This document shows, piece after piece, positions 25,348 to 35,349 of a stretch of 36,878 bases of DNA. The DNA comes from an uncultured Alphaproteobacteria bacterium (lineage in GTDB: Bacteria > Pseudomonadota > Alphaproteobacteria > HIMB59 > GCA-002718135): positions 1 through 36,878 of the forward strand of contig CABYTX010000009.1 of NCBI GenBank assembly GCA_902522015.1. Direction: 5' to 3'. Each line of letters starts with the position of its first letter. Position 1 is the first letter of the stretch. Made by a program: the position numbers and the translations under genes. Below the pieces are notes generated by a model. The model saw only the letters and a program-made list of their open reading frames with translations, made no database searches and was not told where the DNA came from.

Positions 25348-26634
25348 ATGAAAGCTTCCAAAGAGACAATTTTCGCTCTTGCTACGCAAAGAGGTAAATC
25401 AGGTATAGCTGTTTTTAGGGTTTCGGGAAAAGGCTCCCATACAATTATTAAATCAATATCTTCTAAAAAAAAATTTAAAACAAACTTTGCTACATTAAAC
25501 GATTTATTGGACGGAAAGAGCGTCGTAGACCAGACGCTAACAACTTTTTTTAAGTCACCAAAAAGCTATACAGGGGAGGATATGGTGGAAATATCATGTC
25601 ATGGGAGTATTTCTGTAATTAACAAAATAACTAAAATCCTATTAAAAAAACAGATCAGACTTGCTGAGCCTGGAGAGTTTACCAAAAGAGCTCTAATCAA
25701 TGATAAGCTTAGTGTTTTAGAAGCTGAAACGATTAATGATTTAGTTAATGCAGAAACTGAAAATCAAAGAAAGATAGCCATTGGTAATTTAAGTGGAAAT
25801 TTAGATAAATTGGTTAATGAATTATCAAATAAACAAAAAAAACTTCTAGCAGATATAGAAGCCATAATTGATTTTGTTGACGAAGACCTTCCTAAAGAAA
25901 TATATAAAAACATAAGAGAACAAAGTAAGAACATATATAAACAAATTGAAAATATTATCGAAAGATCAGTTTTATCTAGACAAATTCATGACGGTTTTAA
26001 AATAACTATTATAGGAAAACCAAACACAGGAAAATCTTCATTTATAAATTATATAAATAACAAGGAGGTTTCTATAGTTACTAATATACCAGGAACTACA
26101 ACAGATTTAGTAAGCTCCACCTTAGAGATACAAGGAGATAAATACACATTTATTGATACAGCTGGAATAAGAAAATATAAGAATTTAATTGAAAAAATAG
26201 GTATTGAAAGATCTTTAGAGAGTGCTGAAAAGTCTGATTTAAATATAGTTTTTCTCAAAAACAATGAAAAGAGAAACTACAGTAAAATCAAATCAAAAAT
26301 ATTTGTTAAATCAAAATTTGATACTAATAAAAAGAAAGTTAGTGGGGTTCATAGCATTTCATCCGTATCTGGTTATGGAATTGAGCCTCTTATTAAAACC
26401 ATATCTTCTAAATTAAAGAAAATACCAATTTCTGGACCAGTTTTTTCACGTGAAAGACACATGGAAAGCCTAAAGAAATCCCTTGTACTACTTAAAAGCT
26501 TAGATTTAAAAGAAATAGATATTGCTGCTGAAAATGTTAGAAGATCAATTATGTATATTGATGGAATTAATCAAAAGTTTGATATTGAGAAAATTTTAGA
26601 TATAATATTTAGTGATTTTTGTATAGGCAAGTAA
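25348..26634 (+). CDS. mnmE: tRNA modification GTPase MnmE
   Basis: With MnmG it installs the (carboxymethyl)aminomethyl group on wobble U34. The N-terminal formyl-THF-binding domain has TIFALATQRGKSGIAVFRVSG, YTGEDMVEISCHG and AEPGEFTKRALINDKLSVLEAE. The G domain has G1 GKPNTGKS (223-230), G2 GTTTD and G3 DTAGIR (270-275). The C-terminal FCIGK (Cys425) is intact. The guanine-specificity motif G4 is degenerate: SKFD (322-325) instead of NKxD. The gene carries a parS core at 26444-26455 near its 3' end. A 5-bp stem (TTGGG/CCCAA) lies just before the ATG, and no SD is obvious. Confidence 0.96.
   Translation: MKASKETIFALATQRGKSGIAVFRVSGKGSHTIIKSISSKKKFKTNFATLNDLLDGKSVVDQTLTTFFKSPKSYTGEDMVEISCHGSISVINKITKILLKKQIRLAEPGEFTKRALINDKLSVLEAETINDLVNAETENQRKIAIGNLSGNLDKLVNELSNKQKKLLADIEAIIDFVDEDLPKEIYKNIREQSKNIYKQIENIIERSVLSRQIHDGFKITIIGKPNTGKSSFINYINNKEVSIVTNIPGTTTDLVSSTLEIQGDKYTFIDTAGIRKYKNLIEKIGIERSLESAEKSDLNIVFLKNNEKRNYSKIKSKIFVKSKFDTNKKKVSGVHSISSVSGYGIEPLIKTISSKLKKIPISGPVFSRERHMESLKKSLVLLKSLDLKEIDIAAENVRRSIMYIDGINQKFDIEKILDIIFSDFCIGK
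26444..26455. promoter_or_regulatory. parS centromere site 1 (inside mnmE)
   Basis: TTTCACGTGAAA is the full 12-base palindromic core of the chromosomal parS consensus TGTTTCACGTGAAACA. The outer two bases on each side (TT and GA) deviate. It lies in the mnmE coding region about 3.4 kb from parB and 190 bases from a second site. Confidence 0.85.
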
Positions 26635-26646
26635 TTTCACGTGAAA
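26635..26646. promoter_or_regulatory. parS centromere site 2 (mnmE-mnmG junction)
   Basis: A second exact TTTCACGTGAAA begins on the base after the mnmE stop and ends 6 bases before the preferred mnmG ATG. Outer flanks (AA, AG) deviate from TGTTTCACGTGAAACA. Together with site 1 it should form the ParB loading zone next to parAB. Confidence 0.88.
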
Positions 26647-26652
26647 AGAGAC

Positions 26653-28518
26653 ATGGATAATAAATTTGATGTAATTGTAATTGGTGGGGGGCATGCAGGC
26701 GTAGAAGCAGCATGCGCATCCGCAAGAACTGGATCAAAAACAGCCTTGATTACACATAAAATTGAAAAAATTGGAGAAATGTCTTGTAATCCTGCAATTG
26801 GCGGTCTTGGAAAAGGGCATCTTGTAAAAGAAATAGATGCTTTAGACGGAATAATGGCTAAAGCTACAGATAGATCTTGTATACAATTTAGAATGTTAAA
26901 CTCAAGTAGAGGTGCTGCTGTAAGGGGCCCAAGAGCTCAAACAGACAGAATTTTATATAAAAATGCTATAAATAAGCTCGTATCTGACCAAAAAAACCTT
27001 CAAATTATTGAAGGATCAGTTGATGACTTAATTATTTTAAATAATAAGGTAATGGGTGTTGTTTTAGGTAATAACAAAAAGATATCCTCCAAATCTGTGG
27101 TTTTAACAACGGGCACCTTCTTACAAGGGCTAATAAGAATTGGTTCGGAAAAACAAGAGGCCGGAAGAGTTGGCGATAAACCCTCAATAAAGCTTGCAAA
27201 AAGGCTCAAAGAACTAAAGTTTTCAATAGGCAGATTAAAGACAGGAACGCCCCCAAGATTACTTAAAAAAACTATAAATTTCAATAACTTAAATGAACAA
27301 CACCCAGATAAAAAGCTTATTCCATTTTCTTTTATCAACAGAGATATCCACATTCCTCAAATATCTTGTTTTATTACCCATACTAATAAAAACACTCACG
27401 AAATAATTGCTCAGAATCTTAACCTATCACCTATGTACTCAGGTGAGATACAATCAATGGGAGCTAGGTATTGCCCATCTATTGAAGATAAAATTCATAA
27501 ATTCAAAAATAAACCATCACATCAGATATTTCTTGAGCCAGAAGGATTAGATAGTGATCTAATATATCCAAACGGAATATCCTCTTCACTCCCAACGGAA
27601 ATTCAAGAGCAATTTGTAAAAACGATTAAAGGTTTAGAGAATGTTACAATTACACAACCTGCTTATGCAATTGAATATGATTTTGTTGACCCACAAGAAC
27701 TAACACACACACTTGAAACAAAAAAAATTAAAAATTTATTTTTTGCAGGACAGATAAATGGAACAACCGGATATGAAGAGGCGGCTGCACAAGGTATAGT
27801 GGCTGGTATAAACGCATCACTTAAAATAACATCTAGTAAAGAATTTATAATACCTAGGTCCTCTGGATATATAGGTGTTTTGATAGACGATTTGGTTACC
27901 AAAGGAACTAAAGAGCCATATAGAATGTTCACTTCAAGGTCCGAATATAGACTTTTACTTCGGGCTGATAATGCAGATTTAAGACTTACACCCCTTGGAA
28001 TTGATATAGGTTGTGTTGATATAGATAGGCAAAGAGAATTTGAAAAGAAATCCAGAAGAATAAAAGAAGGGTTTAAGTTTGTAAAAAATCACAAATTCTC
28101 ACCAGACGCACTTTTGAAAAAGGGTATAAAAATAAACAAAGATGGAAAGAAAAGAAATATCATAGACCTTTTGTCGTTTTCTAATATTACAACCACCAAG
28201 CTCAAAAAAATACTTCCTGAATTAAGTGATTTAGAAGATGATGTAATAGAACAAATAGAAATTGAAGCTAAGTACTCAGGTTATCTTGATAGGCAAAGAA
28301 TGGATATTAAAGATTTTGAAAAAGAAGAAAGTTTAACAATTCCAAAATCAACCAATTATAAACTAGTTGGCAGCTTATCTAATGAGATAGTAGAAAAATT
28401 ATCGAAAATCAAACCACCAACTCTTGGAGCAGCCTCAAGAATATCGGGCGTAACACCAGCAGCTACCATAGCACTTCTTAGATATATTAAAAAAAATAAA
28501 AATAAAAAAGCAGCATAA
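26653..28518 (+). CDS. mnmG: tRNA uridine-5-carboxymethylaminomethyl modification enzyme MnmG (GidA)
   Basis: FAD-dependent partner of MnmE. The Rossmann motif [21 protein letters not shown], the signatures [20 protein letters not shown] and [11 protein letters not shown], the FAD segment [20 protein letters not shown], and C-terminal [15 protein letters not shown] with [14 protein letters not shown] are all present. The ATG at 26653 gives 621 residues ([13 protein letters not shown]). A GTG at 26641 in the same frame falls inside the parS palindrome and is a second possibility. Confidence 0.96.
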   Translation: MDNKFDVIVIGGGHAGVEAACASARTGSKTALITHKIEKIGEMSCNPAIGGLGKGHLVKEIDALDGIMAKATDRSCIQFRMLNSSRGAAVRGPRAQTDRILYKNAINKLVSDQKNLQIIEGSVDDLIILNNKVMGVVLGNNKKISSKSVVLTTGTFLQGLIRIGSEKQEAGRVGDKPSIKLAKRLKELKFSIGRLKTGTPPRLLKKTINFNNLNEQHPDKKLIPFSFINRDIHIPQISCFITHTNKNTHEIIAQNLNLSPMYSGEIQSMGARYCPSIEDKIHKFKNKPSHQIFLEPEGLDSDLIYPNGISSSLPTEIQEQFVKTIKGLENVTITQPAYAIEYDFVDPQELTHTLETKKIKNLFFAGQINGTTGYEEAAAQGIVAGINASLKITSSKEFIIPRSSGYIGVLIDDLVTKGTKEPYRMFTSRSEYRLLLRADNADLRLTPLGIDIGCVDIDRQREFEKKSRRIKEGFKFVKNHKFSPDALLKKGIKINKDGKKRNIIDLLSFSNITTTKLKKILPELSDLEDDVIEQIEIEAKYSGYLDRQRMDIKDFEKEESLTIPKSTNYKLVGSLSNEIVEKLSKIKPPTLGAASRISGVTPAATIALLRYIKKNKNKKAA

Positions 28519-28519
28519 T

Positions 28520-29125
28520 TTGGACAAAACCTCTGTAATAAAAAAATACAATCTTACCAGAAAGCAAATTGATTTAATCGATAACTACATACTAAAGTTA
28601 ACAAAAAGTAACCAAATACACAATTTAGTAGGGCCCTCCACACTAGATGTTGCTTGGGATAGACATATTAATGATTCATTACAGTTGTCTGAATTTATTT
28701 TGAAAAAAAATGCATCAATAATAGACTTTGGTACCGGTGCTGGGTTACCAGGGGTGATCTTACATATTTTTGGGCATTCAAATATATTATTGATTGATTC
28801 AAAGATAAAAAAAATAAACTTTATCAAAGAATTTGCACACGAGCAGAATTTAGAAATCAAAACTATTTGTACAAGGGTTGAAAAAATAAAAAATCAAAAA
28901 TTTGACTTTATTATCTGTCGAGCTTTTGCTCCATTAGTAAAATTATTAGATTATTCACGTTTTTTTAATAAAAAAAATACATCACTTCTTTTTCTAAAAG
29001 GAAGAAGTGTTAAGAAAGAAATACATGATGCAAAAAAATCCTTTAGCTTCGAATACGATCTTTATCCAAGTCAAAGTGAGGGTGATGGATATGTTTTAAA
29101 AATAAACAAATATAAAAAACTGTGA
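28520..29125 (+). CDS. rsmG: 16S rRNA (guanine-527-N7) methyltransferase RsmG (GidB)
   Basis: SAM-dependent methylation of G527 in 16S rRNA. The N-terminal VGPSTLDVAWDRHINDSLQL, the SAM-binding IDFGTGAGLPGVILHI and the later FDFIICRAFAPLVKLLDY are typical of the family. Length 201 is normal. The start is TTG at 28520, one base after the mnmG stop, the same TAA-N-TTG arrangement as rph-rdgB. Its stop overlaps the parA GTG by 4 bases (GTGA). Confidence 0.95.
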   Translation: MDKTSVIKKYNLTRKQIDLIDNYILKLTKSNQIHNLVGPSTLDVAWDRHINDSLQLSEFILKKNASIIDFGTGAGLPGVILHIFGHSNILLIDSKIKKINFIKEFAHEQNLEIKTICTRVEKIKNQKFDFIICRAFAPLVKLLDYSRFFNKKNTSLLFLKGRSVKKEIHDAKKSFSFEYDLYPSQSEGDGYVLKINKYKKL

Positions 29126-29895
29126 AAAAAATTATCTCTATATCAAACCAAAAAGGTGGTGTTGGAAAAACAACAACCACAATAAACCTAGCTACTTCAT
29201 TGGCTGCAGTGAAAAAAAATATTTTAATTGTCGATGCTGACCCACAGGGTAATGCAAGTACAGGATTGGGGCTCGCTTATGATGAAAGAAAACCATCAAT
29301 TTATGAAATGATTCATGAAAAGAAACTTTTAGAAGAAGGTATAAAAGAAACCTTAATTCCTGGTCTCAAAATAATTGGAGCAAACACAGATTTAGCTGCT
29401 GCAGAAGTAGAGCTTACAAACTTTGAAAACAGAGAGTACGTATTTAAATCAATATTTGCAGAGATTAATAATTTTGATTTTATCTTCATAGATTGTCCAC
29501 CAGCACTTGGTTTACTTACAATCAATTCACTAGTAGCTTCAGATACCACTCTAATTCCTCTTCAGTCTGAGTTTTTTGCTCTTGAGGGACTTTCAGCATT
29601 AATGCAAACAATCAAACTAATTCAACAAAACTTCAATAATGATCTAAAGATTGAAGGAATACTATTAACAATGTTAGACAAAAGAAATTCACTAAGTTCT
29701 TTAGTTGAGAAAGATGTAAGGCAGCATTTTGGAAACCAAGTATACAAAACAACTATTCCAAGAAATGTTAAAATATCTGAGGCTCCAAGCCATGGTAAAC
29801 CAGCACTGGTATACGATACACAAGCCGCAGGCTCTTTGGCATATATTGAGCTTGCAAAAGAAGTAATTTTAAATCAAAATAAAAATCATGAATAA
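29122..29895 (+). CDS. parA: Chromosome partitioning ATPase ParA (Soj)
   Basis: Deviant Walker-A ATPase that moves ParB-parS complexes and so segregates origins. The P-loop is QKGGVGKTTTTINLA (K11 and K16), Walker A' is IVDADPQGNASTGLG, and Walker B is FDFIFIDCPPALGLL. Length 257 matches chromosomal Soj-type ParA without an N-terminal HTH. The start is GTG, overlapping rsmG. The two parS sites lie about 2.5 kb upstream. Confidence 0.96.
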   Translation: MKKIISISNQKGGVGKTTTTINLATSLAAVKKNILIVDADPQGNASTGLGLAYDERKPSIYEMIHEKKLLEEGIKETLIPGLKIIGANTDLAAAEVELTNFENREYVFKSIFAEINNFDFIFIDCPPALGLLTINSLVASDTTLIPLQSEFFALEGLSALMQTIKLIQQNFNNDLKIEGILLTMLDKRNSLSSLVEKDVRQHFGNQVYKTTIPRNVKISEAPSHGKPALVYDTQAAGSLAYIELAKEVILNQNKNHE

Positions 29896-30727
29896 AGAAA
29901 ATAAACTAGGCATGGGTCTGGGAGCCCTTCTATCAAAAACTAGTAATAAAAATGAAGCAAATAATAGTTTCCAAAAAATTAATATTTCCCAAATAGTTCC
30001 CAACCCTTCTCAACCAAGAAAAAACTTCAAAGATGAAGAACTCAAAGAACTTTCATCTTCTATTAAAAATCAAGGATTAATCCAACCTATTATTGTCAAA
30101 CCAACAGACGATAATCAATTTCAAATTATTGCCGGAGAAAGAAGATGGAGAGCTTGCCAACTAAATGGAATGCACGAAGTTGATTGTGTAATTAAAGATA
30201 TTGATGAAACAAGCATTTTAGAAGCGGCTTTAATTGAAAATATTCAAAGAGAAGACTTAAATGTTATTGAAGAAGCAAATGCTTACAAAGGATTGATTGA
30301 TATCAAAGGCATTAATAAAGAAAACCTAGCAAAATTAATTGGAAAAAGCTCTAGTCACGTTTCAAATATTTTACGCCTTTTAGAGCTTGATAAAAAAATA
30401 CAAGAAATGGTAATTCAGGGAGATTTGACAATGGGTCATGCAAGAGCTCTTATTGGTGTCCCTGATGCTATTAATAAAGCAAACGAAATTATTGAAAAAA
30501 AACTTAGTGTAAGACAGATAGAAAAAATAACATCTGAATTCAAAAAGAATAAAATAAAAAAAATATTAAAAGACCCTAACATTGTTGATTTAGAAAAAGA
30601 ACTATCTGATAAAATAGGTCTTAAGACATCAATCCAATTTAATGAAAATGGCTCTTCTGGATCCCTCACCCTTTATTATTCAGATTTAAACCAACTAGAT
30701 GATTTAATGAAAAGGCTTAAGAAATAG
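29888..30727 (+). CDS. parB: Chromosome partitioning protein ParB (Spo0J)
   Basis: CTP-dependent DNA clamp that loads at parS. The N-terminal ParA-activating stretch GMGLGALLSK, the parS/CTP-binding domain with NPSQPRKNF, IIAGERRWRA (GERRWRA 83-89) and LIENIQREDLN, and the HTH (about 141-165, KLIGKSSSHVSNILRLL) are intact. A C-terminal dimerisation domain follows; total 279. It overlaps parA by 8 bases and convergent holA by 11 bases, leaving no space for a terminator. Confidence 0.96.
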   Translation: MNKENKLGMGLGALLSKTSNKNEANNSFQKINISQIVPNPSQPRKNFKDEELKELSSSIKNQGLIQPIIVKPTDDNQFQIIAGERRWRACQLNGMHEVDCVIKDIDETSILEAALIENIQREDLNVIEEANAYKGLIDIKGINKENLAKLIGKSSSHVSNILRLLELDKKIQEMVIQGDLTMGHARALIGVPDAINKANEIIEKKLSVRQIEKITSEFKKNKIKKILKDPNIVDLEKELSDKIGLKTSIQFNENGSSGSLTLYYSDLNQLDDLMKRLKK

Positions 30728-31655
30728 TAATTCTTTTGATGCCCAAAAGGAACCTAAGACCTGATGCAAGTGATAAATTACTTTCTGTTCTTAAGGTTTT
30801 TTCAGTACTTGATAACAATTTTAAAAGCAACTTTTTCTTCTTATAGTTATACTGCTTATACATATTAATTAAAAAAACTTTTTCTTTAAACAAATAAATT
30901 GGAATTTTTTTTCTAAACTCTTCAAGATTATTACAGTCAATTATTAATTGGCAAAAAAACTTACAATAATAATAAAATTCATTAACATCAGATAACGTGG
31001 TTATTTTTTCCCTGTAAATTTCAACTATTATTTTATTTTTTTTTAACAAATTAAAAAAAACTTTTTCTTTACCAGAATCATTAGATACTAAGATTTTTTT
31101 AATGTTTATTAAAGAAATATCTTTCTGATCTATTTCTGAAATTTTATTTAAACTATTTTCCAGAAACATATATCTATTATCTAACCTTTCGATTAAGAAC
31201 CAATAGACGTCTTGTTCAATTTTAATTTTAGATTTCTCTATAAAATTGTTTAAAATTTTTATTTTTGAATTTTTATCCAACTCATAACAATCAATCAAAT
31301 ATGAGTCATTATCATTTATAAAAAAACTCTTAATTTTTTTTATCTTTTGCGAATTTTCACCTACAAATACAAAAACATTTTTTGTTTCTTTAGTCTTATT
31401 TATGGCATCTTCATCTAAATCTTTACAATTGTTAGTTAAGACAATTTTTTTAGTCTCAAACAAACTTTTTTCATCCACAAAATTTTTTATAGAATCTATA
31501 CGTGTTAGATCATAGCCGCCATTTTTTTGATATTTTAAAATAATTGTTTTTGTAATTTTTTCTATCAAGGTTTTTTCATTACCTGATATAAAATAGTAAT
31601 TTTTATTAAGTTCTACATCTTTGTTTAATAATATATTAAGTGGATCAATTTTCAT
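30717..31655 (-). CDS. holA: DNA polymerase III delta subunit
   Basis: Clamp-loader subunit that opens the beta clamp. The sequence is diverged but keeps the family shape: PLNILLNKDVELNKNYYFISGNEKTLIEK at the N-terminus split into the delta AAA+ fold, KIVLTNNCKD, and a helical C-terminal collar ending LSLASGLRFLLGIKR. Length 312 is close to normal. Its position after lptE and leuS is the common alphaproteobacterial arrangement and strengthens the call. Few catalytic motifs exist for this subunit, so the assignment relies partly on context. Confidence 0.85.
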   Translation of the reverse strand: MKIDPLNILLNKDVELNKNYYFISGNEKTLIEKITKTIILKYQKNGGYDLTRIDSIKNFVDEKSLFETKKIVLTNNCKDLDEDAINKTKETKNVFVFVGENSQKIKKIKSFFINDNDSYLIDCYELDKNSKIKILNNFIEKSKIKIEQDVYWFLIERLDNRYMFLENSLNKISEIDQKDISLINIKKILVSNDSGKEKVFFNLLKKNKIIVEIYREKITTLSDVNEFYYYCKFFCQLIIDCNNLEEFRKKIPIYLFKEKVFLINMYKQYNYKKKKLLLKLLSSTEKTLRTESNLSLASGLRFLLGIKRITIS

Positions 31656-32140
31656 TTACACCTATTTGTATCAATACCTGATACAAAAGATAGAAATTGA
31701 TTAAGATTTTCCTGAACAGCTAATTCATATTTTTGTTCCAAAGATGCTTCACTTCCATAATCATAACCCGAGGATTTTGGAATAACTGAAAACCTGGACA
31801 ATATTTCTTTTTCATAAACAAGACACTCTCTTTTGTTTGATATTAGAGAATAAGCAAATCTCAATTCATACCTAATATTTGACGCAGCTTGATTTTTTTT
31901 AACCGATACGTTTGTTTTTTTCTCGCTAATATTTATTTCAAGGTTAAAATTGTTTTCAACAGTATTTCCAAAAAAAACGGGAATATATGAACCAATGTAA
32001 ACAAAATCTATACCAGTTACATAAACACTAGTTTTGTTATAAAGTGGGTTTATAAGATTTTCCTTATCACTATATACAAACTGAATATTGCTACATGATG
32101 TAAGAAAAATAAAGAAAAAGAGAAGAAGTGGTTTTTTCAT
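31652..32140 (-). CDS. lptE: LPS-assembly lipoprotein LptE-like
   Basis: 162 residues beginning with a lipoprotein signal ([16 protein letters not shown], Cys16). LptE plugs the LptD barrel that inserts lipopolysaccharide into the outer membrane. The fold markers are weak, but [14 protein letters not shown], the mid-protein beta strands and the C-terminal segment [20 protein letters not shown] resemble the family. The location between leuS and holA, overlapping each by 4 bases, is the standard lptE position. This supports retention of LPS in the organism. Confidence 0.8.
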   Translation of the reverse strand: MKKPLLLFFFIFLTSCSNIQFVYSDKENLINPLYNKTSVYVTGIDFVYIGSYIPVFFGNTVENNFNLEINISEKKTNVSVKKNQAASNIRYELRFAYSLISNKRECLVYEKEILSRFSVIPKSSGYDYGSEASLEQKYELAVQENLNQFLSFVSGIDTNRCK

Positions 32141-34650
32141 TGGATCACTAAATTCACAATTTTACCAGGAACATATATTTCTCTAAGAATCTTTCTACCA
32201 TTTATATTTTTTTTAATTTTGTCATTTTTTTTAATTAATTCCATAACTTCTTCTTTTGAAATCGTGTTATTAATTTCAATAACATCCCTTGTTTTACCAT
32301 TAACTTGAACTGCAATTTTTAGCTTAATTTTTTTATTAACATCTTCACTTTCCCAAATTTGATTAACACATAAAGAAGTGAAGCCTAAGCTTGACCAAAT
32401 TTCTTCACTTATATGTGGCACAAAAGGATGTAAAATGATTGATAATTTTTTTAATGACCATTTAAAATCACTTTTCGATAATTTTTTATTTAAAAATGCA
32501 TCATTTAGTATGTTAACAAATTCATAAATTTTTGCTACCGATTTATTAAATTGAAATGCTTCAATATTTTCAGAAACCTGGTTAGTTATCTCTTTTAACT
32601 TTTCTATAATTTCAGTTTTAGTGTTGTTATTAGTTTCATATTTTTTGTATTTATCAACAAATTCGAATAACTTATTAATAAATTTAAATGAAGCTGCTAT
32701 ACCAGTATCTGTCCACTGTAAATCTCTTTCCGGAGGACTATCAGACAACATAAACCATCTAGCCGTATCTGCACCATATAAATTTATTATATCATTTGGA
32801 TCAACAACATTTTTTTTTGATTTACTCATCTTTTCAATTTTCCCAGTTTCAACAACCATGTTATTTTGATCTTTTAATATTTTACCGTCATGTTTTAAAT
32901 CCTTTGGTTCAACCCACTCACCATTTTCATTTTTAAAAGTTAAATGAGTAACCATGCCTTGTGTAAATAATCCTTTAAATGGTTCATCTAGATTAAAGTA
33001 ACCTAGATCTCTTAAAACTTTTGTGAAAAATCTTGAATACAAAAGATGTAATATGGCATGCTCAATTCCACCTATGTACTGATCAACCGGCAGCCAATAT
33101 TTTATATCTTTTTTATCAAAAGGTTTTTCTAGTCTTGCGTTACAATATCTGAAGAAATACCAAGAAGACTCAAAAAAAGTATCAAACGTATCTGTTTCTC
33201 TGATAGCTTTCATACCTGTTTTAGGACATATTGTTTCTTTCCACTCAGGAATATTTTTCAAATTACTCGATTCATGATTAAATTTTTCTACATTTGGCAG
33301 CTCAATAGGAAGTTGAGATTCATCAACTGCTAAAACCTCTCCATCTTCTCTATAAATAATAGGTATCGGGCAACCCCAATATCTTTGCCTTGAAATACCC
33401 CAATCTCTTAATTTAAAGTTTATTTTTTTTCTTCCAATTTTATTTTTTTCTATTTTGCTAATTATTTTTTTCTTTGCTTCTTCAACGCTTAGCCCATTCA
33501 AAAAATCTGAATTAATAATTATTCCATCTTCAACAAATGCTTGATTGTAAACTTTAAAGTTATCTTCTTTTACATTAGCTGGTTTGACAACTGGTATTAC
33601 TTCCAATTTATATTCATTTGCAAAATCTAAGTCTCGCTGATCATGAGCCGGGCAGCCAAAGATTGCACCAAGGCCGTACTCCTTTAATACAAAATTTGAA
33701 GCAAAAATAGGTATTTTTTTTCCTCTAATAAATGGATGGTCTGCTAATAAACCTGTATCAAAACCCTTTTTTGTTTTTTCAGGGTTTAGATTCTCACAGT
33801 CCTTAATAAATCTTTGCATACTTTTATTTTTTTTGGAAATGTTAACTATTAACTCATGCTCAGTTGATAGCGCTAAAAATGTAGCACCAAATATTGTATC
33901 GGGTCTAGTTGTGAATACTGTTATGTCTAATTTCTCATTTGCAACTTTAAAATTAATTTCTGCACCAATTGATTTACCTATCCAATTAGATTGCATTATT
34001 TTAACTTTTTTTGGCCAGTTGTTTAAACTTTCTAAATCCTCTAACAATTCATCCGAATATTTACTGATTTTTAAGAACCACTGAGATAGTTTTTTCTTCT
34101 CAACAATCGCACCTGACCTCCAACCCCTTCCATCAATAACTTGTTCATTTGCTAATACTGTTTTGTCAACTGGATCCCAATTGACTTCAGCCTCTTTTTT
34201 ATAAGCTAACCCTCTATTAAACATATCAATAAAAAATTTTTGCTCGTGTTTGTAATATTCAGGATGGCAAGTTGCAATTTCTCTATCCCAATCTAAAGAC
34301 AAGCCCATTTGAAGCAATTGTTTCTTCATGGTCTTAATATTTTGATAAGTCCATTCTTCTGGATGCTTTTTTTCTGTTAAAGCAGCATTCTCGGCAGGCA
34401 AACCAAATGCATCCCATCCCATTGGGTGTAGTACATTATATCCTTTCATTCTTTTATATCTTGCAACAACATCACCCAAAGCATAATTTCTTACATGCCC
34501 CATATGTATTCTTCCAGAAGGATAAGGAAACATTTCTAAAACATAATATTTTTTTTTATTTAAATTTTTAGATGTTTGAAAAATATTTTTTTTTGACCAA
34601 ACTGTCTGCCATTTTTTTTCAACTACTTTGTGATTGTATCTTGATGACAC
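32137..34650 (-). CDS. leuS: Leucyl-tRNA synthetase
   Basis: Class-I synthetase of 837 residues. The first catalytic signature is HMGH (49-52) in [14 protein letters not shown]. The second is KMSKSKKN at about 606. The CP1 editing domain is present, with [17 protein letters not shown] and the acidic [19 protein letters not shown] and [17 protein letters not shown] belong to the catalytic core, and an anticodon-binding and C-terminal region follows. No truncation is seen. It follows the DUF3576 gene by 3 bases. Confidence 0.98.
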   Translation of the reverse strand: MSSRYNHKVVEKKWQTVWSKKNIFQTSKNLNKKKYYVLEMFPYPSGRIHMGHVRNYALGDVVARYKRMKGYNVLHPMGWDAFGLPAENAALTEKKHPEEWTYQNIKTMKKQLLQMGLSLDWDREIATCHPEYYKHEQKFFIDMFNRGLAYKKEAEVNWDPVDKTVLANEQVIDGRGWRSGAIVEKKKLSQWFLKISKYSDELLEDLESLNNWPKKVKIMQSNWIGKSIGAEINFKVANEKLDITVFTTRPDTIFGATFLALSTEHELIVNISKKNKSMQRFIKDCENLNPEKTKKGFDTGLLADHPFIRGKKIPIFASNFVLKEYGLGAIFGCPAHDQRDLDFANEYKLEVIPVVKPANVKEDNFKVYNQAFVEDGIIINSDFLNGLSVEEAKKKIISKIEKNKIGRKKINFKLRDWGISRQRYWGCPIPIIYREDGEVLAVDESQLPIELPNVEKFNHESSNLKNIPEWKETICPKTGMKAIRETDTFDTFFESSWYFFRYCNARLEKPFDKKDIKYWLPVDQYIGGIEHAILHLLYSRFFTKVLRDLGYFNLDEPFKGLFTQGMVTHLTFKNENGEWVEPKDLKHDGKILKDQNNMVVETGKIEKMSKSKKNVVDPNDIINLYGADTARWFMLSDSPPERDLQWTDTGIAASFKFINKLFEFVDKYKKYETNNNTKTEIIEKLKEITNQVSENIEAFQFNKSVAKIYEFVNILNDAFLNKKLSKSDFKWSLKKLSIILHPFVPHISEEIWSSLGFTSLCVNQIWESEDVNKKIKLKIAVQVNGKTRDVIEINNTISKEEVMELIKKNDKIKKNINGRKILREIYVPGKIVNLVIQ

Positions 34651-34653
34651 TTT

Positions 34654-35256
34654 TTAACTTGATTGGAGTCTTAATTTTTTTGCTTTATTTAGAATGGCGT
34701 TTTCAATTTTGATATTATTTTCTTTATCAATATTTTTGTTAACCCATATCTGATTTTTTAATTCTTGGCAAAATGAGGTCACTTTTAAATTTTCTGTTTT
34801 AAGACTTTTGCCCGTGATAAAAACATTAAGTTTACATCTTTCATTCTGATTATCTGTGGTGGAATACCAGTCAGTAATTATGGTTCCGCCAATTGGATCA
34901 GCAGAATTAAGTGGCATAAAATCAATAGTTTCTAGCGAGCCCCTCCATAGAAAAACGTTTACAGACATATTGTTAACCGAGTTAGAGGCATTACCATTGT
35001 CATCATTTAAAATTCCACCAAGAGATATACCACCTTTGCCTAACAAACCCCCACCACTTTGTAGTCTAGTTTCGGCATCTCTCATTGCAAGATCCATGTC
35101 TGTAGCTGTATTAAATTTAGTTCCTGATCTTCTAACTATAAATTCTCTTGTCTGCGCTTTAGACCATAACTCTTCCATTTCTTCTTCGGTCTTATTACTA
35201 TTGCAAGATATGATAAATAATAACGAAAGAATCAACAATAATCTAACTAAAAACAT
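34654..35256 (-). CDS. DUF3576-family lipoprotein
   Basis: 200 residues with a lipoprotein signal (FLVRLLLILSLLFIISC, Cys18). The diagnostic DUF3576 block is SVNVFLWRGSLETIDFMPL followed by NSADPIGGTIITDWY. A glycine-rich stretch (SGGGLLGKGGISLGG) precedes it. The function of the family is unknown; it is characteristically encoded just upstream of leuS in Alphaproteobacteria, as here. Position before leuS-lptE-holA suggests an outer-membrane-related role, but only by association. Confidence 0.87.
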   Translation of the reverse strand: MFLVRLLLILSLLFIISCNSNKTEEEMEELWSKAQTREFIVRRSGTKFNTATDMDLAMRDAETRLQSGGGLLGKGGISLGGILNDDNGNASNSVNNMSVNVFLWRGSLETIDFMPLNSADPIGGTIITDWYSTTDNQNERCKLNVFITGKSLKTENLKVTSFCQELKNQIWVNKNIDKENNIKIENAILNKAKKLRLQSS

Positions 35257-35296
35257 GTAATTCTAATTATTGTATTGAGAGCTAAATGTAAAACAT

Positions 35297-35329
35297 AAAA
35301 AAAACGGCACTAGTTAAAGTGCCGTTTTT
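35297..35329 (-). terminator. Intrinsic terminator of the porin gene
   Basis: An 11-bp perfect stem (AAAAACGGCAC / GTGCCGTTTTT, 35300-35310 with 35319-35329) and an 8-base loop are followed on the minus strand by a run of eight T. It ends the porin transcript 20 bases after its stop codon. On the plus strand the T run is five, so a weak bidirectional effect is possible. This is the only clear intrinsic terminator in the window. Confidence 0.93.
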
Positions 35330-35349
35330 CAAAGATAATATATCTTTAA

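Noticed and set aside
28943-28955. TTCACGTTTTT in rsmG as a possible parS
   Set aside because: The right half of the palindrome is absent.
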